Notes under the pieces: model-generated
Databases searched by the model: none
What the model saw: only the letters and a program-made list of their open reading frames with translations
What the model was told of the DNA's origin: nothing
Shown: positions 1 through 5,962 of the stretch, one piece after another
How the letters are laid out: each line of letters opens with the position of its first letter
Numbering within the stretch: position 1 is the stretch's first letter
Translations under genes and position numbers: made by a program
Origin: an uncultured Eubacteriales bacterium
GTDB lineage: Bacteria > Bacillota > Clostridia > Oscillospirales > Oscillospiraceae
Direction of reading: 5' to 3'
Assembly (NCBI GenBank): GCA_900556935.1
Contig: USQL01000114.1
Span: 1 to 6,331 of the forward strand
DNA length: 6,331 nucleotides

Positions 1-22
1 CACCAGTGACATCGGTCACTGG
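1..22. repeat. Edge of a dispersed hairpin repeat (partial)
   Basis: Bases 3-22 form a perfect 8-bp stem (CCAGTGAC / GTCACTGG) with an ATCG loop, followed by GTTCGCAGCGACATG. From memory, the arrangement of a variable hairpin followed by TTCGCA-(A/G)-(T/C)-GACA resembles the dispersed intergenic repeats of many anaerobes that read ATTGCCAC-hairpin-TTCGCAATGACA; here the left arm would lie outside the window. It sits downstream of the minus-strand metY stop, so it could also serve as its terminator, but any T-run would be off the edge. Confidence 0.4.
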
Positions 23-69
23 TTCGCAGCGACATGCTTTTCTAACAGCCCCTTTCGGGAAATTATCCG

Positions 70-1353
70 TTACTTGACGGCGTTCAGGGCCTGGTCCAGG
101 TCGGCCAGGATATCGTCGATATGCTCGGTGCCGATGGACAGGCGGATGGTGTTCTGGTAGATGCCCACATTTGCCAACTCCTCGTCGGTCAGCTGGGCAT
201 GGGTGGTGGAGGCAGGGTGAATCACCAGGCTCTTGACATCCGCCACATTGGCCAGGAGGCTGAAAATCTTCAGGTTGTCAATGAACCGAAAGGCCTCCTC
301 CCGGCCGCCCTTGATCTGGAAGGTGAAGATGGAAGCGCCGCCATTGGGGAAGTACTTCTCATACAGGGCGTGGTCGGGGTGGTCCGGCAGACTGGGATGG
401 TTGACCTTTTCCACCATGGGATGCTTGACCAGGAACTCCACAACCTTCTTGGTGTTCTCCGCGTGGCGCTCCAAACGCAGGCTCAGGGTCTCGGTGCCCT
501 GGAGCAGCAGGAACGCGGCGAAGGGGCTGATGCAGGCACCCTCATCCCGCAGCAGGATGGCCCGGACATAGGTGGCGAAGGGGGCACTGGGGGCAGCCTT
601 GGTGAACTGGACCCCGTGATAGCTGGGGTTGGGCTCGGAAATCCAGGGATATTTGCCACTCTTGGCCCAGTCGAAGGTACCGGCATCCACAATCACGCCG
701 CCCAGGGTGGTGCCGTGGCCGCCGATGAACTTGGTAGCGGAGTGGACCACCACATCCGCGCCGTGCTCAATGGGGCGAATCAGATAGGGGGTGCCAAAGG
801 TGTTGTCAATCACCAGGGGCAGGCCGTGGCGATGGGCAATCTCCGCGATGGCATCGATATCGGGGATGTCGGAATTGGGGTTGCCCAGGGTCTCAATATA
901 GACGGCCTTGGTGTTGGGCTGAATGGCCCCCTCCACCTCAGCAAGGTTGTGGGCATCCACAAAGGTGGCCGTAATGCCAAACTGGGGCAGGGTGTGGGCA
1001 AGCAGGTTGCTGGTGCCGCCATAGATGGTCTTCTGGGCCACAATATGCTCCCCCTGCCGGGCCAGCGCCTGGATGGAATAGGTAATGGCAGCGGCACCGG
1101 AGGCCACGGCCAGACCGGCGGTACCACCCTCCAGGGCGGCAATCCGCTTTTCAAAAACATCCTGGGTGGAGTTGGTCAGGCGGCCATAGATATTGCCCGC
1201 GTCCGCCAGGCTGAACCGGTCTGCGGCGTGCTGGCTGTTGTGGAAGACATAGGAGGTGGTGGCGTAAATGGGCACCGCGCGGGCATCGCTCGCGGGATCT
1301 GCCTGTTCCTGGCCGACGTGAAGCTGCAGGGTTTCAAAATGATAGTTGCTCAT
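70..1353 (-). CDS. metY: O-acetylhomoserine sulfhydrylase (O-acetylhomoserine aminocarboxypropyltransferase / cysteine synthase), MetY type
   Basis: This is a PLP-dependent cytosolic enzyme of the Cys/Met metabolism family. MetY-type members join sulfide to O-acetyl-L-homoserine to give homocysteine and acetate in direct-sulfhydrylation methionine synthesis. The predicted protein has 427 residues, a normal full length. The fold type I signatures are all present: YGR near residues 56-58 for the PLP phosphate of the partner subunit, ASGAAAI at 84-90, the IDNTFGTPYL segment with Asp183 for the pyridine nitrogen, SATKFIGGHG with catalytic Lys208, and RLSIGTE near 404-410 with the substrate-carboxylate Arg. 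The start is set at the Met preceding SNYHFETLQLH, because it has AGAGGA seven bases upstream; an in-frame TTG 48 bases further upstream lacks such a site. It has its own promoter. A related specificity such as cystathionine gamma-synthase is less likely, given the long HGTTLGG(V/I)IVD segment and the roughly 430-residue length of the sulfhydrylase branch. Confidence 0.95.
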   Translation of the reverse strand: MSNYHFETLQLHVGQEQADPASDARAVPIYATTSYVFHNSQHAADRFSLADAGNIYGRLTNSTQDVFEKRIAALEGGTAGLAVASGAAAITYSIQALARQGEHIVAQKTIYGGTSNLLAHTLPQFGITATFVDAHNLAEVEGAIQPNTKAVYIETLGNPNSDIPDIDAIAEIAHRHGLPLVIDNTFGTPYLIRPIEHGADVVVHSATKFIGGHGTTLGGVIVDAGTFDWAKSGKYPWISEPNPSYHGVQFTKAAPSAPFATYVRAILLRDEGACISPFAAFLLLQGTETLSLRLERHAENTKKVVEFLVKHPMVEKVNHPSLPDHPDHALYEKYFPNGGASIFTFQIKGGREEAFRFIDNLKIFSLLANVADVKSLVIHPASTTHAQLTDEELANVGIYQNTIRLSIGTEHIDDILADLDQALNAVK

Positions 1354-1360
1354 GGGAAAG

Positions 1361-1366
1361 TCCTCT
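1361..1366 (-). promoter_or_regulatory. Ribosome-binding site of metY
   Basis: AGAGGA on the minus strand lies seven bases before the ATG at 1353. It decides the start, since the longer in-frame alternative begins with TTG at 1401 and has no comparable site. Confidence 0.8.
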
Positions 1367-1440
1367 TTTCTGTATCTTTTATCGTTAGAAGGGATATCCA
1401 ATTTTCATTTGGCGGCCGGTTTCGGGCTGCCGATGGCCTT

Positions 1441-1468
1441 ATTATACCGGATTTTCCCCGCAAGTCAA
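1441..1468 (-). promoter_or_regulatory. Sigma-A-type promoter of metY
   Basis: On the minus strand, TTGACT (1468-1463) is separated by 16 bases from a perfect TATAAT (1446-1441). Transcription would start near 1434, giving a leader of about 80 bases. The leader has small GC-rich complementary segments but no S-box, T-box or other regulatory RNA that I recognise. The base word GAAAATCCGG lies directly before the -10 box; the same word occurs at two other intergenic sites in the window. Confidence 0.85.
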
Positions 1469-1485
1469 TGTTAGAAAATAAATGG

Positions 1486-1512
1486 CTGGCTATAAATGCG
1501 GATTATAGCCAG
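1486..1512 (-). terminator. Hairpin, possible terminator of the M23 peptidase gene
   Basis: A perfect 10-bp stem (CTGGCTATAA / TTATAGCCAG) with a 7-base loop lies between the peptidase stop and the metY promoter. On the minus strand it is followed by CCATTTATTTTC, a T-rich but interrupted tail. Its position favours a terminator that insulates metY, although the stem is AT-rich and the tail imperfect. Confidence 0.45.
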
Positions 1513-1528
1513 GATCCTGTGTATGTAC

Positions 1529-1548
1529 GGGCGGCAGAGCTGCCGCCC
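1529..1548. repeat. GC-rich palindrome, REP-like or first terminator stem
   Basis: GGGCGGCAG-AG-CTGCCGCCC is a perfect 9-bp inverted repeat seven bases past the peptidase stop codon. No T-run follows it on either strand, so it is a poor intrinsic terminator on its own. The GGGGCGG...CCGCCCG shape resembles short palindromic intergenic elements, and the right edge of the window also has AGGGGCGG. It may act with the hairpin at 1486-1512 to protect or end the upstream transcript. Confidence 0.55.
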
Positions 1549-1554
1549 CGCCTT

Positions 1555-2235
1555 TCAGCCCAGGCTCAGAAAATCCTCCGGGTCCATGGGCATGTCCTGA
1601 TAGGTGACGGAGAAGTGGACATGGGGGCCAAGAGCGGTTTCCGCCAGGGCCGTTGTCCCGACAACGCCGATGCGCTGCCCCAATACCACGCTGTCTCCCG
1701 CCTTCAGCTCCGGAATTTCCCGGAGACCCGCATAGGTGGTCTCATAGCCGCCGGTATGGCGCAGGACCACCGTAGCCCCCATCAGGTCGTCCTCCTGAAG
1801 ACTTGCCACAACTCCGTCCGCCGCGGCGCTGACCGGAGTTCCCTCCTCCGCCGTGTAGTCCACACCGTTGTGGACCCGCCAGTCCCGGGTGGTCTCGTTG
1901 TAGCTCAGGGCATCCATGGAGTAGGAAGCCGTCTCAACCCCCTGCACCGGGGCCGCCGTTTTCAGCTTTCTTTGCGGTGCCGTCTCCACAGGCCCCTGGG
2001 GCGTTGTCTGCCGGGGCTGGGTTGCGGCGGGCTGGGACTCCGTGGGGAGCCCAGCCGTGGCCGCCGTAGGAGCCTCCTCCTGCCGGACCTCCTGGGTCTC
2101 CAGGACGGAGACCTGCTGCACCTTGTTGTGATTGTTCCGGTATACATAGCCCGCGATCCCGATGGCAGCCGCACACAGGACCAGGGCTATGTAGTAGCCC
2201 TTTCCTCCGATTCCGAAGGTTTTGTTATTGCGCAT
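1555..2235 (-). CDS. Membrane-anchored M23 (LytM) metallopeptidase, SpoIIQ-like
   Basis: The 226-residue protein has a short cytoplasmic N-terminus, one membrane segment at about residues 13-33, a low-complexity Ala/Gln/Pro/Thr-rich linker (about 48-95), and a C-terminal LytM domain (about 100-226). The domain shows the zinc ligands of an active enzyme: HNGVD with His122 and Asp126, and HVHF with His205 and His207. M23 enzymes cut peptidoglycan cross-bridges. The segment MDALSYNETTRDWRVHNGVD and the overall architecture resemble clostridial SpoIIQ, the forespore-membrane protein of the engulfment channel with SpoIIIAH, which keeps its zinc site in clostridia. No spoIID or spoIIID lies beside it here, so the sporulation role is inferred; a general cell-wall M23 hydrolase is the alternative. 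The start is the Met before RNNKTFG, with GGAGGT eight bases upstream; a longer in-frame start would place an implausible tail before the anchor. Confidence 0.88.
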   Translation of the reverse strand: MRNNKTFGIGGKGYYIALVLCAAAIGIAGYVYRNNHNKVQQVSVLETQEVRQEEAPTAATAGLPTESQPAATQPRQTTPQGPVETAPQRKLKTAAPVQGVETASYSMDALSYNETTRDWRVHNGVDYTAEEGTPVSAAADGVVASLQEDDLMGATVVLRHTGGYETTYAGLREIPELKAGDSVVLGQRIGVVGTTALAETALGPHVHFSVTYQDMPMDPEDFLSLG

Positions 2236-2243
2236 TTTCTTGC

Positions 2244-2249
2244 ACCTCC
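2244..2249 (-). promoter_or_regulatory. Ribosome-binding site of the M23 peptidase gene
   Basis: GGAGGT on the minus strand lies eight bases before the ATG at 2235. It selects this start over the in-frame Met 90 bases upstream. Confidence 0.85.
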
Positions 2250-2256
2250 GAGGCTG

Positions 2257-2288
2257 AGTATAGCCGGATTTTCGGGCACTTAATCCGG
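2257..2288 (-). promoter_or_regulatory. Possible promoter/operator of the M23 peptidase gene
   Basis: The minus strand reads GAAAATCCGGCTATACTC (2273-2258 plus neighbours), giving a TATACT -10-like box at 2262-2257. GGCTATACT also fits nine positions of the forespore sigma-F -10 consensus as I recall it (GGNNANANT), which would suit a spoIIQ-type gene; the -35 region (GGATTAA) is only a partial match. The start would be near 2250, leaving a leader of about 15 bases that begins at the ribosome-binding site. A 7-bp inverted repeat (CCGGATT at 2264-2270, AATCCGG at 2282-2288) spans the same stretch. This is a weak call. Confidence 0.3.
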
Positions 2289-2346
2289 AGAAACATAAAT
2301 TTTTCATAAACGGGCGGCGGAACACCCGGTTTTACAGGAATTTCTC

Positions 2347-2375
2347 TTGCAAAACCATGGCAAATCCTGTATGAT
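2347..2375 (+). promoter_or_regulatory. Sigma-A-type promoter of the uppP operon
   Basis: TTGCAA (2347-2352), a 17-base spacer and TATGAT (2370-2375) form a near-consensus promoter. Transcription would start near 2382, giving a leader of about 40 bases to the uppP ATG. Confidence 0.75.
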
Positions 2376-2421
2376 GTGGGGGATGAAATTTCTCATAAAA
2401 CAGATCGTGAGGTAACGACCG

Positions 2422-3249
2422 ATGCTTGAATTATTAAAGGCCGTGCTCTTCGGCATTGTAGAAGGCATTACCGAGTGGCTGCCCATTTCCTCTACGGGGC
2501 ACCTGATTCTTCTGGACGAGCTGGTGCAGTTGAATGTCTCCCAGGAATTCAAGAGCATGTTTGACGTGGTGATTCAGCTGGGTGCCATTATGGCCGTGGT
2601 GGTTCTGTTCTTCCACAAGCTGAACCCCTTCTCCCCGGACAAGACCCCGGAGGAAAAGAAAGGCACCTGGGGCCTGTGGGCCAAGGTGGTGGTATCCATC
2701 ATCCCCTCCGGCGTGGTGGGCGTACTGTTTGACGACTGGATGGATACCCATCTGCATAGCTCTACCGTGGTGGCCGCCATGCTGATTGTCTACGGCGTGG
2801 CCTTTCTCCTGGTGGAGCGGCAATATCAGGGCCGCCACCTGGCGGTTGCCTCCGTTGACCAAATGGATTGGAAAACCGCCATCGGCATCGGCCTGTTCCA
2901 GTGCCTGAGCCTGGTGCCCGGCACCTCCCGGTCCGGCTCCACCATTTTAGGCGGCATTCTGCTGGGAGCCAGCCGGTCCGCTGCCGCGGAATTCAGCTTC
3001 TTCATGGCAATCCCCACCATGCTGGGTGCCAGCGGCATCAAGCTTCTGAAATTCTTTTTCAGCGGTGTGGGCTTCGCCGGGTCCGAAATCGCCATTCTTC
3101 TGGTGGGCTGCGCCGTCTCCTTCCTGGTAAGCCTGTTGGTCATCCGCGGACTTATGAACTATGTGCGCAATCACTCCTTCTCCGTCTTCGGCATTTACCG
3201 CATCGTTCTGGGTGTTCTGGTTCTTGCGTATTTTGCCCTTGTAAAGTAA
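2422..3249 (+). CDS. uppP: Undecaprenyl-diphosphatase (UppP/BacA)
   Basis: This integral membrane enzyme removes a phosphate from undecaprenyl diphosphate, recycling the C55 lipid carrier for peptidoglycan and wall-polymer synthesis. More copies raise bacitracin tolerance in other bacteria. The 275-residue protein is the normal family length. The N-terminal motif GIVEGITEWLPISSTGHL carries the conserved Glu14, Glu18 and His27, and the second signature PGTSRSGST (166-174) carries the phosphate-binding Arg170. Several hydrophobic helices are visible (for example about 50-64, 86-103, 115-131, 174-186, 223-243 and 257-273). The start is supported by TGAGGT eight bases upstream. It is the first gene of a probable two-gene operon; the next start lies 31 bases beyond its stop with no terminator between. 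Confidence 0.97.
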   Translation: MLELLKAVLFGIVEGITEWLPISSTGHLILLDELVQLNVSQEFKSMFDVVIQLGAIMAVVVLFFHKLNPFSPDKTPEEKKGTWGLWAKVVVSIIPSGVVGVLFDDWMDTHLHSSTVVAAMLIVYGVAFLLVERQYQGRHLAVASVDQMDWKTAIGIGLFQCLSLVPGTSRSGSTILGGILLGASRSAAAEFSFFMAIPTMLGASGIKLLKFFFSGVGFAGSEIAILLVGCAVSFLVSLLVIRGLMNYVRNHSFSVFGIYRIVLGVLVLAYFALVK

Positions 3250-3280
3250 CAGAAAAATACATCTTTGGAGGTCAAACACC

Positions 3281-4162
3281 ATGGATTACATTCTTGAAAA
3301 CGACTACTTAAAGCTCACCGTCTCTTCCAAGGGCGCTGAGGTTACCAGTGTCCTGCGCAAGTGCGACGGCGTAGAGCACGTCTGGCAGGCGGACCCCGCC
3401 GTCTGGGGCTGCCACGCCCCCATTCTCTTCCCCCACTGCGGCAAGGTGGTGGACGGGGTCATCCACGCCAAGGGCCGGGACTACCCCGCCAAGCAGCACG
3501 GCTTCGCCCGGGATATGGAGCACATTCTGGTGAGCCGGTCCGCCAATTCCCTGACGCTGGCCCTGGAGAGCAACGTCGAGACCCAGGCCCTTTTCCCCTA
3601 CGCCTTCCGGCTGATCTCCACCTTCACCCTGGAGGGGCCCACCCTGTGCCACACCCTGACCGTAGAAAACAGCGACCAGGAGGAGATGCCCTTCGGCATC
3701 GGCTACCATCCCGCCTTTGCGGTTCCCTTCGACGACAAGCATACCCTTTCCGACTACGAGCTGCGGTTTGAAAAAATGGAGTCCCCCCTGTGCATCAACA
3801 ATCTGCCCCACGGCCTGATGCACGGCAACTTCTACTACTTGGGCTCCAACATCATCGCCCTGCCCATCACCAAGGAGCTCTTCGCCAACGACAGCCACTG
3901 CATGACGAACCTCTCCTCCGGCACCCTGGGCATCTACGAGAAGGACACCGGCCGGGCCGTGGTCTGCGACATCCGGGACTTCCCCTATACCCTGCTGTGG
4001 AGCAAGCCCGGCTTTGACCCCCGCTTTGTCTGCATCGAGCCCTGGCACAGCCTGCCCAGCCCCGAGCGCGGCTCCACCGACTGGTTCCAAAAGCCCGCCG
4101 CCGCCATCCTGGCCCCCGGCGAGAGCTGGTCCACCACCCTGCGCACCACGTTCCGGAGATAA
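3281..4162 (+). CDS. Aldose 1-epimerase family protein (LacX-like, galactose-mutarotase fold)
   Basis: The 293-residue protein matches the LacX-like branch of the aldose 1-epimerase superfamily, soluble beta-sandwich proteins that interconvert alpha and beta anomers of sugars. Visible landmarks are the opening strand with KGAEVTSV (17-24), ILFPHCGKV (48-56), KQHGFARD with His73 and Arg76 (71-78), the GYHPAF loop with the likely catalytic His143, and CIEPWHSLPS with the likely catalytic Glu253 (251-260). No signal peptide is seen, so it is probably cytosolic. The exact sugar is unknown; this branch is often annotated only as a mutarotase-like protein, and substrates may be phosphorylated sugars. 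The start has GGAGGT eight bases upstream. It follows uppP by 31 bases and ends at a strong terminator, so it is probably co-transcribed with uppP, though no functional link is evident. Confidence 0.92.
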   Translation: MDYILENDYLKLTVSSKGAEVTSVLRKCDGVEHVWQADPAVWGCHAPILFPHCGKVVDGVIHAKGRDYPAKQHGFARDMEHILVSRSANSLTLALESNVETQALFPYAFRLISTFTLEGPTLCHTLTVENSDQEEMPFGIGYHPAFAVPFDDKHTLSDYELRFEKMESPLCINNLPHGLMHGNFYYLGSNIIALPITKELFANDSHCMTNLSSGTLGIYEKDTGRAVVCDIRDFPYTLLWSKPGFDPRFVCIEPWHSLPSPERGSTDWFQKPAAAILAPGESWSTTLRTTFRR

Positions 4163-4200
4163 GCTCCCGGATTTCGGTGACTCAGGGCACGCAATCCATA

Positions 4201-4250
4201 AAAAAGCTCTGCAGAGGCGACTGTTTTGTCGCGTCTGCAGAGCTTTTCTT
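4201..4250. terminator. Bidirectional intrinsic terminator
   Basis: A long hairpin lies between two converging genes: GCTCTGCAGA pairs with TCTGCAGAGC (4206-4243), then one G-G mismatch, then GCGAC/GTCGC around a TGTTTT loop. It is flanked by an A-run at 4200-4205 and TTTTCTT at 4244-4250. On the plus strand it ends the uppP-epimerase transcript; on the minus strand, where six T bases follow, it ends the pilin transcript. Confidence 0.92.
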
Positions 4251-4257
4251 CCGGCCA

Positions 4258-5226
4258 TTATTTGCCGCTTCCCGGGACCTCTTCTAAAACGAAGTTGTCC
4301 CGGATTTGCTTTTCCAGGGCTTTGATTTCCTCATCGCTCATAAACCGGTTCATGTTCACTCCGTTCATGTTCTTATCCCGCGCGATGAAATTCATCGCCA
4401 AAAAGTAGTTGTTTTCACCGGGAGGCGTGTTAAAGGTGATCGTATAGGTAAGCCGGTTATCGCTGATTTCTGTATAGCGGTAAGATGCCTCTACCGATTC
4501 TTTTCCCTGAGCCGCGCTTCCCTGATTGTTTGCGGTAGTGAGGTCGGTTGTCAGTTTCGGTACACCGGTATCCAGCACAGAAGATCCGGCATTATTAAAG
4601 ACCAGCAGGCCGCTGGCCAGCATTCGATACACCTGGCTGCCGTTTTTCTGTGTGTGCGGGTCAAAGGTGCAGGTGACTCGATAGGTTTTCCCCGCTTCGA
4701 GCTTGTAAAGTCCATTTTTGCTTTCGGTATCCCAGGTAGAGATAGACAGCTCCGGCTGCGAGCCGCCTGGGTTTTCCTTGTGCAGATTCGTCCATTTTCC
4801 GTTCCAGTAGCCTGGCCGGGTACCCAGGCTGGTCCAAATACTGCCGCCGTTCCAGTTCAGCACAGCACCGTATCGAGGGTCGTAATAGACCTTGCATTTG
4901 CCGTCCGCCTGAGGCGTGCCAATCCACTGGTTCACGTTGTCACTGGTGATGCCGCCAATATCCACATTTGGGGTCTGGAAGCCGTCCTTCTTCTGCTTCA
5001 AATCCACCATTTTGTGAATGCTCTCATCGTCATAGAGCATCACCTCCGACAGCACCTCCGCATAGGCACTGCGGACGTTTGCCATGTCCGCAGCCTCCCT
5101 GCTCTTTTCCAGCTGACCGGAAAAGGTGGGAATCGCCACCGCCGTCAGGACAGCGATAATGGCAACCACAATCAGCATTTCCATTAGAGTAAAACCTTTG
5201 CCGGCTTTTTTTCCGCGTATACCCAT
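4258..5226 (-). CDS. Type IV pilin-like protein with N-terminal prepilin cleavage/methylation domain and large beta-rich C-terminal region
   Basis: The 322-residue predicted product begins with a short basic leader (residues 1-11), then G/FTLMEMLIVVAIIAVL, the type III prepilin signal. Cleavage would fall between Gly11 and Phe12, and Glu16 is the conserved Glu+5 of the mature protein. The hydrophobic helix runs to about residue 34 and continues as a polar amphipathic helix (about 36-65). The rest is Trp-, Gly-, Asn- and Thr-rich and looks mostly beta; residues 174-190 (YKLEAGKTYRVTCTF) and 258-280 (YTITFNTPPGENNYFLAMNF) resemble strands of carbohydrate-binding-module-like sandwiches, but I cannot assign a family. 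Two cysteines (111 and 186) could form a disulfide. The protein is larger than typical pilins of 120-200 residues. No prepilin peptidase, ATPase or platform gene lies nearby, so assembly must rely on genes elsewhere. Parts of the gene are lower in G+C than its neighbours. The start has AGAGG five bases upstream and an ideal promoter. Confidence 0.88.
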   Translation of the reverse strand: MGIRGKKAGKGFTLMEMLIVVAIIAVLTAVAIPTFSGQLEKSREAADMANVRSAYAEVLSEVMLYDDESIHKMVDLKQKKDGFQTPNVDIGGITSDNVNQWIGTPQADGKCKVYYDPRYGAVLNWNGGSIWTSLGTRPGYWNGKWTNLHKENPGGSQPELSISTWDTESKNGLYKLEAGKTYRVTCTFDPHTQKNGSQVYRMLASGLLVFNNAGSSVLDTGVPKLTTDLTTANNQGSAAQGKESVEASYRYTEISDNRLTYTITFNTPPGENNYFLAMNFIARDKNMNGVNMNRFMSDEEIKALEKQIRDNFVLEEVPGSGK

Positions 5227-5231
5227 TCTAG

Positions 5232-5236
5232 CCTCT
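5232..5236 (-). promoter_or_regulatory. Ribosome-binding site of the pilin gene
   Basis: AGAGG on the minus strand lies five bases before the ATG at 5226. It fixes the start just ahead of the prepilin leader, even though the frame stays open for another 300 bases upstream. Confidence 0.7.
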
Positions 5237-5263
5237 TTCTCAAATCTTGTATGATTGCGGTTT

Positions 5264-5292
5264 ATTATAGGCGATGGGGAGAAATTTGTCAA
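5264..5292 (-). promoter_or_regulatory. Perfect-consensus sigma-A promoter of the pilin gene
   Basis: TTGACA (5292-5287), a 17-base spacer and TATAAT (5269-5264) match the vegetative consensus exactly. Transcription would start near 5257, about 30 bases before the ATG. It also lies inside the upstream open frame, which argues against any longer pilin start. Confidence 0.92.
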
Positions 5293-5394
5293 TTGCGCAT
5301 ATTCTGTTTTTCGCTTCTTCGGTTGAGGCGCGTCATAAACCGGGTCCTGCCGATGCCGTTGCAGAAGCCGGTGTATCTCCATTTTGTTGTCAAA

Positions 5395-5426
5395 CGGTAG
5401 ATTTTTACCGGATTTTCTGATATACT
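5395..5426 (+). promoter_or_regulatory. Extended -10 promoter of the acetyltransferase gene, with inverted repeat
   Basis: TGATATACT (5418-5426) is an extended -10 element; the -35 position (TAGATT, 5398-5403) is poor. A 5-bp inverted repeat, CGGTA-GATTTT-TACCG (5395-5410), covers the -35 region and might be an operator. The word CCGGATTTTC (5408-5417) ends directly before the TG of the extended -10. Confidence 0.55.
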
Positions 5427-5455
5427 GATTGCAAATTTTCAAGCCGCAAAGAATC

Positions 5456-5460
5456 GGAGG
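5456..5460 (+). promoter_or_regulatory. Ribosome-binding site of the acetyltransferase gene
   Basis: GGAGG lies seven bases before the ATG at 5468, and selects it over an in-frame ATG at 5429 that has no such site. Confidence 0.85.
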
Positions 5461-5467
5461 AGCAATT

Positions 5468-5962
5468 ATGGAAATCAGAAAAGCCACACGGGAGGACGTT
5501 CCCGAAATTATGCGTATTTTTGACATTGCCCGGGCCTATATGCGCGCCAGCGGCAATCTCCACCAGTGGCTCGGCGGCTACCCGGGGGAGGACATCGTCC
5601 TGTCTGACATCCAGATGGGCAACCAGTATATCCTGATTGCGGACGGCACGCCGGTTGGCGCTTTCTCCCTGATCCCCGGCGAGGAGCCTACCTATCAGTA
5701 TATCGAAAACGGCCATTGGCACTCCCAAAAGCCCTACGCCACCATCCACCGTCTGGCCTCCCGGGGCACCGTTCCGGGCATCGCCAAGGCCTGCTTTGAC
5801 TATAGCCGTCAAAAATACCCCTATCTGCGCATCGACACCCACGAAGATAATCTTCCTATGCAACGTGCCATTCTCCGCTACGGCTTCCAGAAATGCGGCA
5901 CCATCTACCTGTCCGACGGGGCACCCAGGATTGCGTTTGATAATGCCGCCGCGTCAGACTGA
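5468..5962 (+). CDS. GNAT family N-acetyltransferase
   Basis: The 164-residue protein is a single-domain GCN5-related acetyltransferase, which moves an acetyl group from acetyl-CoA to an amine; the substrate cannot be told from sequence. It opens with the typical EIRKATREDVPEIMRIFD (strand 1 and helix 1), has the N-terminal QWLGGYP segment (33-39), a central strand QYILIADGTPVGAFSL (53-68), and a cofactor region IHRLASRGTVPGIAKACFDY (93-112) in which the usual Q/RxxGxG/A loop is replaced by SRGTVPG. The closing motif LRIDTHEDNLPMQRAILRYGF (120-140) is the classic C-terminal GNAT block with Asn128 and a Tyr/Phe-Gly-Phe turn. Full length, no membrane segment. It stands alone, divergent from the pilin gene. 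No clear terminator is seen after it. Confidence 0.93.
   Translation: MEIRKATREDVPEIMRIFDIARAYMRASGNLHQWLGGYPGEDIVLSDIQMGNQYILIADGTPVGAFSLIPGEEPTYQYIENGHWHSQKPYATIHRLASRGTVPGIAKACFDYSRQKYPYLRIDTHEDNLPMQRAILRYGFQKCGTIYLSDGAPRIAFDNAAASD

Noticed and set aside
1354..1434. SAM riboswitch or T-box in the metY leader
   Set aside because: The leader is only about 80 bases, with no S-box core, no T-box sequence and no terminator before the start codon.
121..2283. A 720-codon plus-strand open frame across metY and the M23 gene
   Set aside because: It is the antisense of two well-supported minus-strand genes, its product is Gly/His/Val-rich with no domain, and it has no ribosome-binding site. Long antisense frames are common in G+C-rich genes.
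2236..2325. Longer start for the M23 peptidase at 2325
   Set aside because: It would add 30 residues before the membrane anchor, and the internal ATG at 2235 has a GGAGGT site at ideal spacing.
3308..4258. A 316-codon minus-strand open frame opposite the epimerase gene
   Set aside because: It is a low-complexity Gly/Val/Ala-rich antisense translation of a clear aldose 1-epimerase gene, and it spans the terminator.
4306..5187. A 293-codon plus-strand open frame opposite the pilin gene
   Set aside because: The minus strand encodes a clear prepilin with promoter, ribosome-binding site and terminator; the plus-strand product shows no domain.
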